Positions 24,500 to 37,053 of a stretch of 64,000 nucleotides of DNA are shown piece after piece. The notes beneath the pieces were generated by a model that worked only from the letters and a program-made list of their open reading frames with translations, was not told where the DNA came from and made no database searches. The first letter of the stretch is position 1; the number at the start of each line of letters is the position of its first letter. Source of the stretch: Sphagnum compactum. Taxonomy: Eukaryota > Bryophyta > Sphagnopsida > Sphagnales. The translations under genes and the position numbers were made by a program. The stretch lies in contig OZ234494.1 in assembly GCA_965153455.1 (NCBI GenBank), positions 5,890,001-5,954,000 on the forward strand, in the 5' to 3' direction.

Positions 24500-25140
24500 A
24501 ATTGGCCTTACATGCCATTTTATGCACCACAATGGTTGTGATGGTGGGGTTTGAAAACCTTGGTATGTAAAGATTTGTTGTGTATTTTATTTGTCGAGCA
24601 ACATTTATTGATAATATGTTGTTATATCATGTATTTAGTTAATTTTGAACTTTTGATTGAAAATGATTTTGTGATGTCTTTGTTGGTATTCCTAAATATG
24701 TGAATGATGTTCACATACTACAACTTTCCTTTGTATTGTCAGGCCACTAATGGAAACTTGTTTGATGTTGATTGTGAAGAAAAAGGAATTTGGCCATATA
24801 TCCTTGGCAATAAGGGGTATCCCTTCTTACCTTGGTTGATGGTGCCCACAAGTAAATTGGCTTGTGACATATTGTTTGTGAAGCTTTTTTTAATCGACAG
24901 TTGTTTTGTGGTAAAAGTGTGGTGAACTTTTTCAAAATCTTGAAAAATGTGTTTCGAGAATTGATGTTAAAACAAGTTTGCATATTTTTTTTCTACCAAA
25001 TGTTGTAGTCTGCTTCTTCATGTTGCACAACTTGATTCTGAATGGTAAAGATGAAAATATAAAAACATTAATGATTCAATTAGAAGTTGAAATTGATCTA
25101 GTAGGTATTCAAGGTGACGAAGAAATATCAACAAGGAAAT
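24500..25140 (+). pseudogene. PIF/Harbinger transposase remnant (DDE_Tnp_4)
   Basis: The frame at 24704-24925 contains GNKGYPFLPWLMVP, the hallmark G-D/N-xGYPLLPWLM block around the second catalytic acid of HARBI1-like nucleases. After a frame break, sequence at about 24930-25100 reads like the family's C-terminal part: KNVFRELMLK, a VVVCCFMLHN-like HNL segment, and NLILNGKDENI. Stops and frameshifts separate the blocks and no first catalytic Asp region is clear, so the copy is dead. A Myb/SANT-like remnant in the opposite orientation lies just downstream, the classic second ORF of these elements. Confidence 0.65.
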
Positions 25141-25393
25141 GTAGAAATTGATGTTGAAAATGAACATATTCCATTACAAGGTGATGAAATTTTAAGAATT
25201 ACACAAGAACATTATTGGAGCAATTTCTTGGGAACCATAGGCCATTAAGGCATTGAATGTTTTTTCATTAGAATTGCACACATGACCAATGTTCTTTAGC
25301 TTGAAAACAATGAAATCAAAGGTTTGAAATCTTTTCTACATCTAAATCTTTGCATTTTTTCTTTCAATTTTGCTCAAGATTGGCATTTTTGTC

Positions 25394-26420
25394 CTAATCA
25401 CTAACCTCATGTACATTTGCGGCTTCTAGATTGAAATCATCTAAAGAGTATGAAAACATGTCCATAGGTGATGGCATTTTTGATTTATTTTGAATGAACA
25501 CATGGCACATCGCTAAACTTAAATTCACCAAAACAACAACCAAGTTTTTGGTGGTTCGATGAATCTTTCTATCTCTCATTTTTAGATATAGGAGATGTTA
25601 TTTGCTTGGTGTTATTAAACTTTGTTGCGACACTTTTCCATCTCCAATTGCGTGACATTCATGAATTCCATCGTTTCAATGATGGATTTGTTGTTATTGT
25701 TTGTAGCTTCAATGATTGGGGAAAATATGTTTGATCTCTTGTGTTTGATCCCTATGTTCTCAAATGCTACTGGGGTTATTGGATGACTTGCAGTTGTAGG
25801 TGCATTTGATGGAGTGTCCACAAGATTGATGAAATTATAATGCGTTTGATTTCTTTAGTTGGACCACAAGAAATTGTCTAGGTTTATGAATTTCCCTTGA
25901 GAACCTTTTAATCCAGCATTTGGATTTGTTGTTTGCAGTTCATCATTTACTTGTTCGTTCGACACATAATCATATCCCAAAAGTTCCCGCATCATCAATG
26001 CCTGAGGTACTATGAAAACATCATCTATATCATGTCCATTTGGTGGCATGTAAATTCCATTGCCATTGGCTCGAACATCTTTCATGTGTCCTAGTGTGTT
26101 GATCATCCTTTCTCCTTGGAATGTTTGAATAACATTGTAGAACTCTATATTGAATTGCCTTGGAAAATGGTGGTGGTCATGATTTTCAATTATGAAATCT
26201 TAGAATGGTGTGTGGTGGCTAGTCCCCACATTGTAATCAAAACCCTTCTTGTAATCAAAATTTAGGCCACCCCACTTATCCTTACACATTTTTTTGTTCG
26301 AAGGATTTTCAATTTGGTCATCTTTTATAGTTTGTTAGTAATCTTATCCCATTTTGTATGATAGGTACCATATGAAAATGAGGATCGATTAATGCTTTCA
26401 AAACGTTGCATTCCATTTTT
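25394..26420 (-). pseudogene. Harbinger-type Myb/SANT-like companion protein remnant
   Basis: Reading the minus strand from about 26420 gives KDKWGGLNFDYKKGFDYN near 26270, then a stop-interrupted stretch with LPRQF-like FPRQFNIEFYNVIQTFQGERM, then GIYMPPNGHDIDDV and FIVPQALMMRELLG. After a stop come THYNFINLVDTPSNAPTTA, KHKRSNIF and IIEATNNNNKSIIETM (25821-25615), and finally a C-terminal frame 25579-25394. The KxKWxxLxxDYKK helix, followed by a linker and a Ser/Asn-rich region, matches Myb/SANT-like plant proteins tied to PIF/Harbinger elements. Several in-frame stops show decay. The assignment is by pattern memory only. Confidence 0.5.
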
Positions 26421-27735
26421 TTGCATTGGATCAAAGAACAGACCTCTGAATGTTCCCAATTACCTTGTCATTATCGAAACAATCTAGCATCTCTTGGCAC
26501 TGTGATTGCTCACAACATTGTAGTTGTTCATGATGTTGTGCTCGATCCTAGTGTTGTTGCAAGTTTTAATGTTGTTGCATGTCCTACTTCTGATTGGGCT
26601 AGTTGAGGTGGTGTCCAAACTAATTTTCCTCTTATGTGTCCCCTCCTTCTTTTAGCTTTCCATGCATTCCTTTCATATGCTTGTTGCTATGACTAAGAAT
26701 TTGCATTTTCCATCACTCAAAACATTGCGAAAAGTTTGGACAACATGCGTCAGAACGCACATGAATTAAAGCGTAGAAAAAAGATTTGTTAGAGAGAAGG
26801 CATGGTAAAGAGAAGCTTGAAAATATTTGGTAGTCTACCATCCTTGGTTCATTAGTGATAGGTTACCACCAATGTTAGGTGCAGGAATGTACATTTTTTG
26901 AAAATTTTCCTAGCCTGGTTAATAGTTTACCATTTATGTTATCATTTGGTGATAACATTTTTTTTAACCTGCCATGTGAGTATGCCACATCCGCTACTTA
27001 TAAAAAATCCATGTTATATTTGAACAAAGATTGAAATACAATAAATTATCATTGGCATCATCACCAAGTGTGAAACAACCCTAAAATGGTTAATACTTGT
27101 CACTATCATATAGAGAAAAAATAAAATTACAATATAAAAACTTAGCAATTTTTGCAGCTTCCAAAAAGTTTTTTTTAATAAAAGAAGCATTCCAAGCACA
27201 TTAGACTATATTTCCATTTATATGTGTTTTGACCTTTGCATTTCTTACATAAACGTCACATTCCACATTTCCCCAACATTCAAAACACATGTTTCATAAT
27301 TTCTTATCACAATGATAATGTAAGCTTTTACAAGCTTCTTATTAGTATTCAATGAAACTTGTCATTCATAGCATTTAAATTTTTTTTTTTTTGAACATAA
27401 TGAAAATATAAATATGGCACCTTGGAGGCTTGCACAAAGAAAAATAATTGTGATTTTATTATTACCCCAAACAAGTATTGAAGTGATTGAGTTAAACCAA
27501 AATTAAAGCAATCATTTTCATTTTAATAGTTATCACAATTTAATAATTATTTAATTTAATGTCAATATTGTACATATATTGTATGCCTATAAAAACATGG
27601 TGTGTGCTTGGGGGCAAGGGTGGGGGGGGAGGGTGTGTCATTCACAACTACCTATTAGCAAATTGGGGATGTGAGGTTGATGAAGTTATGAAATCCAATT
27701 TGGTGTTTTCAATTGACATTCTACAAGATAATTCA
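26420..27735. other. AT-rich spacer, no gene seen
   Basis: No exon-like frame or repeat of note apart from homopolymeric A/T runs. Confidence 0.6.
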
Positions 27736-27795
27736 TGAAAGGGTTTAGAGTTTAGGGTTTAGGTTTAAGGGTTTAGGGTTCATAATCTAAAGGTT
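27735..27795. repeat. Short interstitial telomere-like tract (TTTAGGG variants)
   Basis: About 60 bp of GGGTTTAGAGTTTAGGG-, TTTAGGTTTAAGGG- and TTTAGGG-type units, too short and degenerate for a functional telomere. Confidence 0.75.
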
Positions 27796-28039
27796 CTAGG
27801 GTTCATGGCCATAATCAAAAGGACCATGTGACTTCTTATTGCTTTCAAGAGAAAGAGAAAAAAAAAGGACAAGGCGGGACCCCTGAGCCCTCATACATAC
27901 TTTATGGAGGGAAAATAAACACAAAGTGCAAAATTATTGTTGGAAGGTGTGGTGGGGGCATCAAAGAAGGGTTTTTAGCTACCCTTTTAGAAATTTTTAG
28001 GTCAACTTACATCAAGTTCAACATCCCCCAATAGTAGTT

Positions 28040-28232
28040 CCATTGTGTAGTATGTGTTGCAATATTTCATCCATTTAGTATGTGTTGCAATTATTTCATC
28101 CACTTAATATGTGTTACAATTATTTCATTCACTTAGTATGTGTTGTTGCAATTATTTCATCCATTTAATATGTGTTGTTGCAATTATTTCATCCACTTAG
28201 TATGTGTTGCAATTATTTTCATCCACTTTTCA
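28040..28232. repeat. ~33-36 bp tandem repeat, 5-6 copies
   Basis: The units TATGTGTTGCAATTATTTCA plus TCCACTTAG recur from 28043 to about 28220. Small length differences come from an extra GTT in two copies. Confidence 0.9.
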
Positions 28233-28555
28233 TGTGGCATCGGTAATGCAAAATAATAATAGATTTTATGTTAAGTTAACATTCACTTAATATTAAACAA
28301 CACACCCATTTTAAAACATTGGGTGCCACCTAAGATGCCACCTAGATTTTCACTTAACACTGACTTTCTTAAAACATTAGGTGTGAAATGCACCTTAAAA
28401 AAAAAGGCTCATTGATCACAATTTTTCTTTTGGGAACAAAAAAAATGTTTTTTTTTGGAAAATTTCAAATTTTCTGAAAATAATACGTACCTAGTCAGTG
28501 TTAAAGCTGCCAAGCTACTTTGGTAAAGCCTTGTGAAAAGAAAAGAGAAATTCGT

Positions 28556-28645
28556 GAGGTAGGTAGGTAATTGGAGGGAGTAGGTAGGTCAGTCAGTAGG
28601 TAGGTAGGTAGGTAGGTGGGCAGAGGAGAGGGGGGGGGGGGGTGG
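28556..28645. repeat. (GTAG)n microsatellite and poly-G run
   Basis: GGTAGGTAGGTA-type tetranucleotides, with the longest run at 28598-28617, are followed by a G run at about 28629-28641. It lies 250 bp upstream of the transporter start codon, within its GC-richer 5' region. Confidence 0.9.
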
Positions 28646-28891
28646 GGGCAGTCCATAATGGAGGGAAGGAGAGGGGACGAAGAACGTTAACGATGACGGA
28701 CGCCCATTGTAGTGCATGAATGAGGAAGGGACGAAGGACGAGGACGAGGAGGAGAAGGGAGGCAGGGCTAGTGTGTGTCTTTCTCATCAGGGGGACTGGA
28801 CTGGAGCTTTCGTCTCCGCCATCGCCCAACGCTGTAGCATCACACTAGTCGTAGTAGTAGTAGTAGTAGCAGCAGCAGCAGCAGTAGTGCG

Positions 28892-29115
28892 ATGAAGAAC
28901 GGCGTGCTGGAGTGTAAGGTGTGTGGATCCAAAGACTCGGCCAGACAAGTCTCCGTGGCTTATGATCATCATCAACATAGTAAAAAGGCACAGGGCTTCC
29001 GAGCTCGTAATGTCTTGCTTGTTGTCGGTGACTGTCTTCTCATCGGTGCCCAGGTACCAACAACACTACACTCTGCTGCCCGATCCAATCTATAGAGAAA
29101 GAGACAGAGAGATGC

Positions 29116-29152
<37 letters not shown>

Positions 29153-32100
29153 CGGGGGAAAAAATGGCTTTGATCTGGCTCTTTCAGAAGCTGTGAGCAT
29201 AGATCGTGGACTAGGTCAGTTGGCAGGGGCTGTTTTTTGCAGTCCATTGAGGAATTGGTGAGTATGAAGGATGTTTTTTTTTCCCTTTTGGTTTCTTGAT
29301 GGTGGAAATCAATGGAGAAATGGCGTGAAACTTTCTTTGGTAAGTCATCATGCTGCTGCAATCAGGGCGGCGGCTTATCATAGAAAGTTCGAATTGCACG
29401 ATATTTAGTTGGAAGCGAGCATTTGAGAAACTGTAGTGTAGGAAATGGCAAAGGGAAGAAGATTGCATGTTTGGCGGGGAATTGAACGAGGAAAGATCTA
29501 GGATGAGCTTTATCGTTTTGAAATGCTCGTAAATCTGGTGAAGGAAGAAGACTGTCCTCGTTTTTCTCTATAATGGGCCGCCAGCTCAAGAAATGGCTGA
29601 AGAATGTTTGAGAATTAGTGCAGTGGAGACCAAAGCCACAACTTTTGTAGCAGAGTTTCCCCGTCCACTGTGATGCTTGCCCCCTTCTTGCTCAGGGTTA
29701 GGCAGATGGATGGGATCCCCAACATTCTTGGAATGTGGCAGCATAGGTTATGGATGACAGTGGATGGGCAAATGTTAACCTCAAATGTCCAACCTAACAT
29801 TTGAGGCCAACAAAGGATTCACAGACCTTTCAGAATTTTTTTTAATCAGTGGCTCAAATGGTAGAGAAGATTAACAACAGGGATTTGGCATGAAATCAAA
29901 GTAGCATGAAGTTTGATTATCAGATTTAAGTGCTTGTCAGTGAAGCTAAAACTGCAGATCAGAATGCAGGTCCTATTAGGTCAACTAGTCATCAACATTG
30001 TGGGGGAAAACCTGTAAGCTCCTGAGGCCTTAATAGGGGGCAATAGTGGACATCATGATTGTTGGCAGCCAACAGTCTTCTTTTCTCTTTCTTGCAACTC
30101 ACTATCTTCATATGGTTCCTTTGACATTGTGGTGGAAGATTTAACTGCCAGCTGCACATCTTCTGGAATGCTTGTCTATGTGAAAGTGGATTTGGATCCT
30201 TGTGCCACTCTGCCCTGGACTGGTTTCATACTTTCTTGATGATTTAGGTTTAGAGAGGCAAGTAGGGAAGCTGGGAAGTAGGGGACCATTGGCCAGGAGC
30301 ACAGTGTTCCTGTTTGAGGGTTAGTAGCCCCAAGGCTGCTCAATACCTTGGCCAAAGATTAATCCATCAGGACTGATACTTCACATTTTACAATTTCTTT
30401 TTAGCCTTGATTGCAGAACACTATAACAAGTTGCTGGACCATGTGACACAAGCATGGCCGAAGCAAGAAACCCAAACTCAGAAGATTTTCTCATTTACAG
30501 CTTTACCTGCATGCATCGTCTGTTTCCAAGCCCCAAAAGCTTACATTGGATGGTAGCAATACAAGCTGCATTGAACTGAACATTTCTCTGGACTGATGCT
30601 GATGCAATCATGATACCTGTCAATTGTGGCACAGCAATATGCATGGCATTGGTGAACGCTACAATTTGTGGTCACATATTTGGAAGAAGAGTTTGTGGAA
30701 AGTGTTGTTTGAGGGAATTGAGAGTCAAGAGATAATTGTTTATGTGGATATCAAACAGATCAGGAAAGAACATATGATCTAAGAATTCACATCCAAATTG
30801 TTCTCTTGGTGCAGCCAATACTTGTTTATATGTCAAAAGTGGATGGAAAGTTCCTCTTCAGCCCAGTGAGCGTGAATTTTTTGACAGAAGTTGTGAAGGT
30901 TTTCTTTGCAATCTGCATGCTCCTTTGGCAGGTGTGTGCCTTTGTCTGAGCTCTCAAGTGTTTCATACTGCTTTTTTCTGAATGGGTGCATCACATATGT
31001 TCAGAGGGGTGATGAAGTGAAATTTTATATGTATCATTTCCTGGATAAGTAGGATGCTCTGATGCCTGGATTTCAATCCCTGGCAAGTCCTTGAAGCCCC
31101 TTCTCTGCTTTACTTTCCATCTGGGAACAGAAAACCTAAACATGATGTAATTGATTTCAAGAACAATAGTTTTTTCCCAAAATTTGGTGCCTTGATGTAA
31201 GAGCCTTGCACCTAAAACTATCTGCTTACGTACATAGTGATGGTGATGGTGAGTGGTGACAGGCACAAAGGCAACATCCTGGAGAGAAGTCACTACTTTC
31301 TCCAGTTGTTATTTTGCAGGTTTTTTCTCTCTCCCACTCTTTGTCTGTGTGTGGTTAGCAAGTTTAGGAATGCTAGAGAAGCAGAAAAGAGATCTTGAAG
31401 TCTCAAACCTCTGGCACTTGAGAACGACATGGGCTAAATGTGGAAGGTTAAAGGAGGCTTTAACAATGCCACAGAGGGTGTGCTGCTTAGGATTTGAGGG
31501 TTAGGAGGTCATGACATACTTCTGAAAAGAAGCTATCTTCATCAATAGAAGAGTTGTTTCCACCATTTTCCCACTGACCTTTCTGAAGTATGTGATTCCT
31601 CCTCAATGTCATTGAACTGTCCATTACTTGATAAGAGTAGTCCTTCTCTTTGCCATCATTGAATTGAGATATTGGATGGCATTTGCACAATGTTTGCTTT
31701 CTATGTTTGATTGTGTGTTGAATGATTCTATTCTGTGAAATCAGGCTGCAAGGAAAAACTATTTGCTTGCTGTGCCAGCCTGTTTGTATGCTGTCAACAA
31801 TTACTTGAAGTTCATCATGCAGGTTTAAGATTCCCTATCCTATTGTGTGGTTGGGCTTTGCTCATTTGAACTTGCAATCCTGTCTCTTGAAGCTCCATGG
31901 CTCCATGGTTTTTAGATTGTGTTGCCAAGCAAAATTATGATTAACTCACCAGTGTACATTTGGGGTGATGCAGTTATACTTCAATCCTGCAACAGTGAAG
32001 ATGCTAAGTAACTTGAAGGTGGGTTTCTGTGATTTGCAGCAGATATATTGCCTAGAGTACTCTGATAGTGAATGGCTTTCTCTGATAACAAAGTGGTTTT

Positions 32101-35013
32101 GCAGGTCTTGGTGATTGCATTACTCCTGAAGATTGTGATGAATCGACGATTCTCTGTCATGCAGGTTTGTAGCAGTGGCTTCTGTGCTTTAATTCTTGAA
32201 GCATAATATTTGTAACAGAGGTTCAAGTTTCTCTGGTTTTTTCCCCTAATAACAGTTGTGTTTAAAGTACTGGAGAGCAATTTAAACAGTTGCAAATTTG
32301 GACTTAGTATCCCTTCTTCCTGTACCCTCCTACCAGCTCTGCTGCAAGTAACTGTCTCTTCCACCATGGTTTGGTTTGCTGCCATTCTTGGCACCTTTCA
32401 ATACTCTAGTGAAGGGTACTCATCTGCAAATTGTCTGTAGAATATTTTGATGTGGGATTGATCGTCTTACTCTTATGGTGGGGTTTCAGTGGGAGGCACT
32501 CACATTGTTGCTGATAGGCATCAGTGTGAATCAGTTGCACACAACCCCTGAGGGCACAACAGTTCTTGGTGTTCCTATTCAGATGGTGGCATACGTTTAC
32601 ACCCTCATTTTTGTGAGTGAGCTTTTCACATCCTCAACCTTGGGAAATTGGAGGCACTCTAGAGTTGCATCAAGTTTTTTCTGTTTCTATTGTTGATTTG
32701 CATAAAGGTTGAGGATGCTATATTGTTGTTCAGTTTAATGCTGAGGGAGCCACTGCAATAGAGGTTTAGATGTCTCCTGTTGATATCTGATTATTTCACT
32801 ATGTATCCAGTTGTGCAACACAATGTCAGATAGTTCTAAGTGGTCAATCCACTTGTTGCATTGTCTTCCTGTACCTGTAAGGTTGATCCTTGGGATGTAG
32901 AAGGCTGATATAACCTGTCTAATGTCCCATTTGTATGGCAGGTTACAGTGCCTTCCTTGGCATCAGTTTTTAATGAGTATGCACTTAAGAGTCAGTTTGA
33001 CACCAGTGTTCACCTGCAGGTATTCTTTTTCTACATTCTTTCTCGTCCACAGCCTTTCTGAGTCACACTTGTTGCCTGTTGAAATATTTTGTGCTTTTTC
33101 TTTGTGTTTATGCTGCTCACATTATATAACTTGGCATATAAGGTGGTAAGGTTGCATGTTCTTTATCTCTTTTGGTCTCTTAGATCATTTTCTTGGATTG
33201 CCTTGCAGAACCTTTTCCTTTATGGATATGGAGCACTCTTTAATTTACTTGCAATACTTTGTACAGCTATATATCAAGGTACCTAATTCTGATTGTCTCA
33301 TGGTTTCTGTGTGCTCTTGAGGGCTGCAACCTCATTTAGGTTTTAGTGGATTCAAGAGGTTTTTAAGTGGTGTTCAACATCCTGCCCTTGAAAGCTTTGA
33401 TAACTCTACAATCAGTTATGTGAATTCTGAGTATTGTTGGGTACTGCAGGGGCAGGAGCAGGAGGTAATGGACTTAATATTTTGGAAGGGCATTCAAAGG
33501 CAACTATGTTTCTGATCTTCAACAATGCAGCTCAGGGTATCCTTTCCTCATTTTTCTTCAAATATGCGGGTAAGTCTTGTTCATTTAGACCTCTCTGATC
33601 TTGTCATTCCCTTTTCCTTATGGGCATCTCAAATTATTATACCATGAATCAGAAGCTGTCCTTCTAGATAGCCTTTATTAAGCTACCTATTTGTTGAGTT
33701 CTAAAATCTTCCCAGTGTCATTGAGGAAATGTCACATCAGACAAATTGGGTTCACTGACTCTCCAGATAATCTAACTCTCAGCATTTTTTCCATTTCTGT
33801 GACACCAACAGCTAGCTCGCTAGACTTTGGGCTTTTGTACTTCCAAACTTCTCTGCACTGTCAGCAACCGTTTCTTTGTTGTGAGCAGTGTGTCAGCAAA
33901 TAACCTTATAAGGTCAATGCCCCACCTGTGCAGATACAATATTGAAGAAGTACTCATCAACAGTGGCTACAATATTTACTGGTCTGGCATCTGCAGCACT
34001 ATTTGGCCACAGTCTCACCATCAATTTTATGTTGGGTGTCACCATAGTCTTCATTTCTATGCACCAGGTTTGACACCTTAGCCCTTAAATCCCATGCTCT
34101 TAAAAGCAGAATAGGGTGAAACATCCAAGTTGTTTGGCAGGAATCCATTTGTCACAAAGAGCCCTCCATTCACTTTCCAGAGTTCTATCCTCAAGAAACA
34201 GCATGTTCCACTGCACTGATGAGTTTCAAGCCTGCTAATCTGCATGGTTTTCTTGTCAGTTTTTTACAGCCTCAAAGGTTGCAAAAGACCTAGGGGATAA
34301 TGTCAACACAAAGTTGGAGCCATCTGGAATGAAACTCAAGTATGTGCCTTTCCTTTCTTTCCAAGTTTTCCCTGCATGATTCAAGGAGATAGTATATTGA
34401 GTCTATAGTAGCAATGGATTCTGGTTGTCAAGAGGATAAGCGAGACAGTAGGATGAGACCAAAACCTTGGATCATCAGTATCTTGCACCTTGACATGATT
34501 TAAGGTAGTATGAGCATTTGCACAGAGTTGGGAAGGTCTGGAATCTGGAGTTCTTCCATAGATTGTCATGTCATTGATCAACTGCCAGGGAATGTTGTCT
34601 GCAAATTGTTTTAAGGATAGTGCATTCTACTTGCATGGCCATTGGTGTTGGAACCTCAGACTTGAGCTGAGTTGTGCCTTTCTATTGCCATATAATGGCT
34701 TTGTCAACTTTCAGTTGAACTGTTGTTGTTGCACTGTAACAGTAAGAAGGATTCATCACTGGTTGACTTGGCTGCTGCAAATGTGGAGGTGAGGGCCACT
34801 TACTACATCCTTATACATTCTGTGACCTCTATAAAGAGGAAAGGAACGAGCTTGAAAATGTCTGTGCTAATTGCCCAAGGTTGCCCCAGAGAAGAGCTCT
34901 TTGATTTTTTTCTCACCCACAAGATTGCATATTGACTTTTGGTTGTGGGAAATTTGCAGGCAAGTCATAAGATTTCTATTCTGACAGAGAGAGAACCACT
35001 TCTACCAAAATAA
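28892..35013 (+). CDS. CSTLP: CMP-sialic-acid-transporter-like nucleotide-sugar transporter
   Basis: Fourteen exons: 28892-29053, 30815-30931, 31263-31319, 31745-31822, 31974-32018, 32105-32164, 32490-32612, 32942-33019, 33209-33278, 33450-33569, 33934-34067, 34260-34339, 34743-34788 and 34960-35013, giving 407 aa with every phase closing. The N-terminus [14 protein letters not shown] and [11 protein letters not shown], then [25 protein letters not shown] (split here for length), [32 protein letters not shown] and [18 protein letters not shown] in sequence are diagnostic of the plant CSTLP branch of the NST/SLC35A family. The protein is a Golgi antiporter with about ten membrane helices; plants lack sialic acid, so the physiological substrate (possibly CMP-Kdo or another nucleotide sugar) is unsettled. 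Exon 3 is a 57-nt micro-exon whose sequence (GEKSLLS) is more diverged than its flanks. Intron 1 is 1.76 kb, begins with an (AG)n repeat and may be regulatory. Confidence 0.95.
29114..29151. repeat. (AG)n microsatellite in CSTLP intron 1
   Basis: About 19 AG units lie 60 bp inside the first intron. Similar GA/TC runs occur in 5' parts of other genes here (37013-37050, 62578-62600). Confidence 0.95.
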
Positions 35014-36560
35014 TCAAGAAGTGTCTACCTTATTAGCTCAACTTCCAATTCTTATGTCTATTAGTAGAAGAATCTGTATGAGTTTAGAATCATTCCATTT
35101 ATTTGGTGGGAAACCCAAGTTTTGGGGCTGGTCTTCATTGATGACCTCTTTCCAATAAGAGAGCAGTTCTTTTTGGCACTAAGCCATGACAGCATTTCTG
35201 CACTGAAAACTGGGGAGAAACTCTTTTGTACAGTTCTTATTGGAGGCTTCTTGAAGATGGGAAATGAGAGGTAGATTCTCCATACCCTGTAAGACAGACA
35301 CATATTGTTCAGGAGCAGATTATATCGGGAGGTTTTGAGAAGGATATGCTTGCAGCTTCCATGCTCTGTGTGGCGCAGAGGTTGGAAAATCCATATAGTG
35401 AAAGGTGTAATTTGCATTTGTGAACATTTCTGCAAAATGGATCTGGCCCCAGGATTCGGCTGTGATACCCTAATTGTAAGTCTCTGAGACATTCTTTTCT
35501 TACTACATTTAACCACACCTTTGGTCAAGTGACTGACTCGATGAAGCTGGTGTTTTTGGTTTTTGGTTTTGTTTGGTAGCACTACATGGTGATGTTCAAT
35601 CTTCTAGGGCCGTGTTTGCTTCGAGGAAAGCCATCTTGTGCTTTCTTTCTGGTTTGGAGGGTACACACGAGTCCCTGGGAAATCTGGGATGCTTTGTTGG
35701 CATTGTTTACTACTGTTTACTGATTGGGTACAGAGTATAGATCTTGGTTGCTGGAAGATTGGGAAGTAGGGAAAACTCAAGAATCTTGATTTCTTGAGCA
35801 TCTTACTAGATCTACTTCCATTATTTGACCAGTGCAGAAATTGCTGGCAATCACAAGAGGAAGAAAAACAATTGGTTGTCATTGGCCTCCAAAGTTTTGG
35901 ATTGATGCTGCTCACTTAGCAAGCTAGTTCGCACTGGTAGCTCCTGCAATGGCATTCCCTACGCTTGCACATCATCAGTCCCAACCATCCAGAATAATAA
36001 TTCATACCTGGAATCCTTGCAAACAAATGTTCTTCCGGTGATAGTTCGAAACTTAAAACTCGGCAAGATTGTTGTTCACATCTTCACAATCTGGCTTGCG
36101 CCTGACTTCACGATTAATGTCATGCTCATGCGCTGCTGGGGACTTCCGTAGTGAAGGGTACTTACCACAAGTAGGTACCTAGAATGCAATTTTGTCGAGA
36201 AACGTTGTTCTTCTCACACCCCAAGCTTTATTAGTTATTGACCTTTTTCCAACCGCCATGTATAAAAACTAAAATTGGGACTGCAAATAGGTGGGAGACT
36301 ACTAATAGCAAACCACTTGGACCAATCACCATTAGCAGAAACAGGGAGCAGTAGTCAGATCATGTTTATTACACTGTTCTCTCTGGCAGGTGTCAGGCTT
36401 TGCTGCGCCTCTTACCAGCCCGAGCAAATTGTGCAAAATAGTGCTGGGCCAAAATCATTTTGCTGAGCCAAACCGACATGTTTTGACTTTGGTTCATCTA
36501 ATTTCGATGTGCAGGGTCACATAGTACATACTGAGCGCCGCTGGGGATCCATTGCTGGAT
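35014..36560. other. 3' flank of transporter and spacer before the phosphatase
   Basis: No exon was recognised on either strand. A 173-codon minus-strand open frame (35582-35061) has no family features and is treated as chance. Composition turns GC-richer from about 36.5 kb toward the phosphatase leader. Confidence 0.55.
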
Positions 36561-36699
36561 GAGGATCCGAGTCTATCTGACTCACGCTGTTGTCGATCGA
36601 GGATTGACCACACTGTTGCGATCGAGGATTGACAGTTGTCGTGCATGTCCTGAGACAGCAATTTTTATTTTGTTTTGTTTTTGCAAACGCTCTGAGTCT

Positions 36700-37010
36700 C
36701 TCTCTCTCATCGAACCCCCCCCCCCCCCTGTGATTCTGTCTTCTTTTTCTTTTTTCCCGGGGAGAGTTCGAAACATCTCACCCGGACAGTATTGCGGAGA
36801 CGTCCAATAAGTTTGCGTTCCATGTAGTTGAGAGCGAGCTTTCCATCCAAACTTTCTATTCTCTGGAGGAGAGGAAATAAGAGATTCGTCTGTTTTCTTC
36901 GTGCAAGGTTTTTCTTGGTTGTCAAGTTTATGGTTGTTGATGAAACTGAGGATGATTCTTCAGTGCTTTGGTGGAGACGAGGGGGACGATAGTTTGGTGT
37001 TGTGAGGTAT

Positions 37011-37053
<43 letters not shown>

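Noticed and set aside
35061-35582. 173-codon minus-strand frame
   Set aside because: No family features, lies in the transporter's 3' flank, and has no splice-consistent neighbours.
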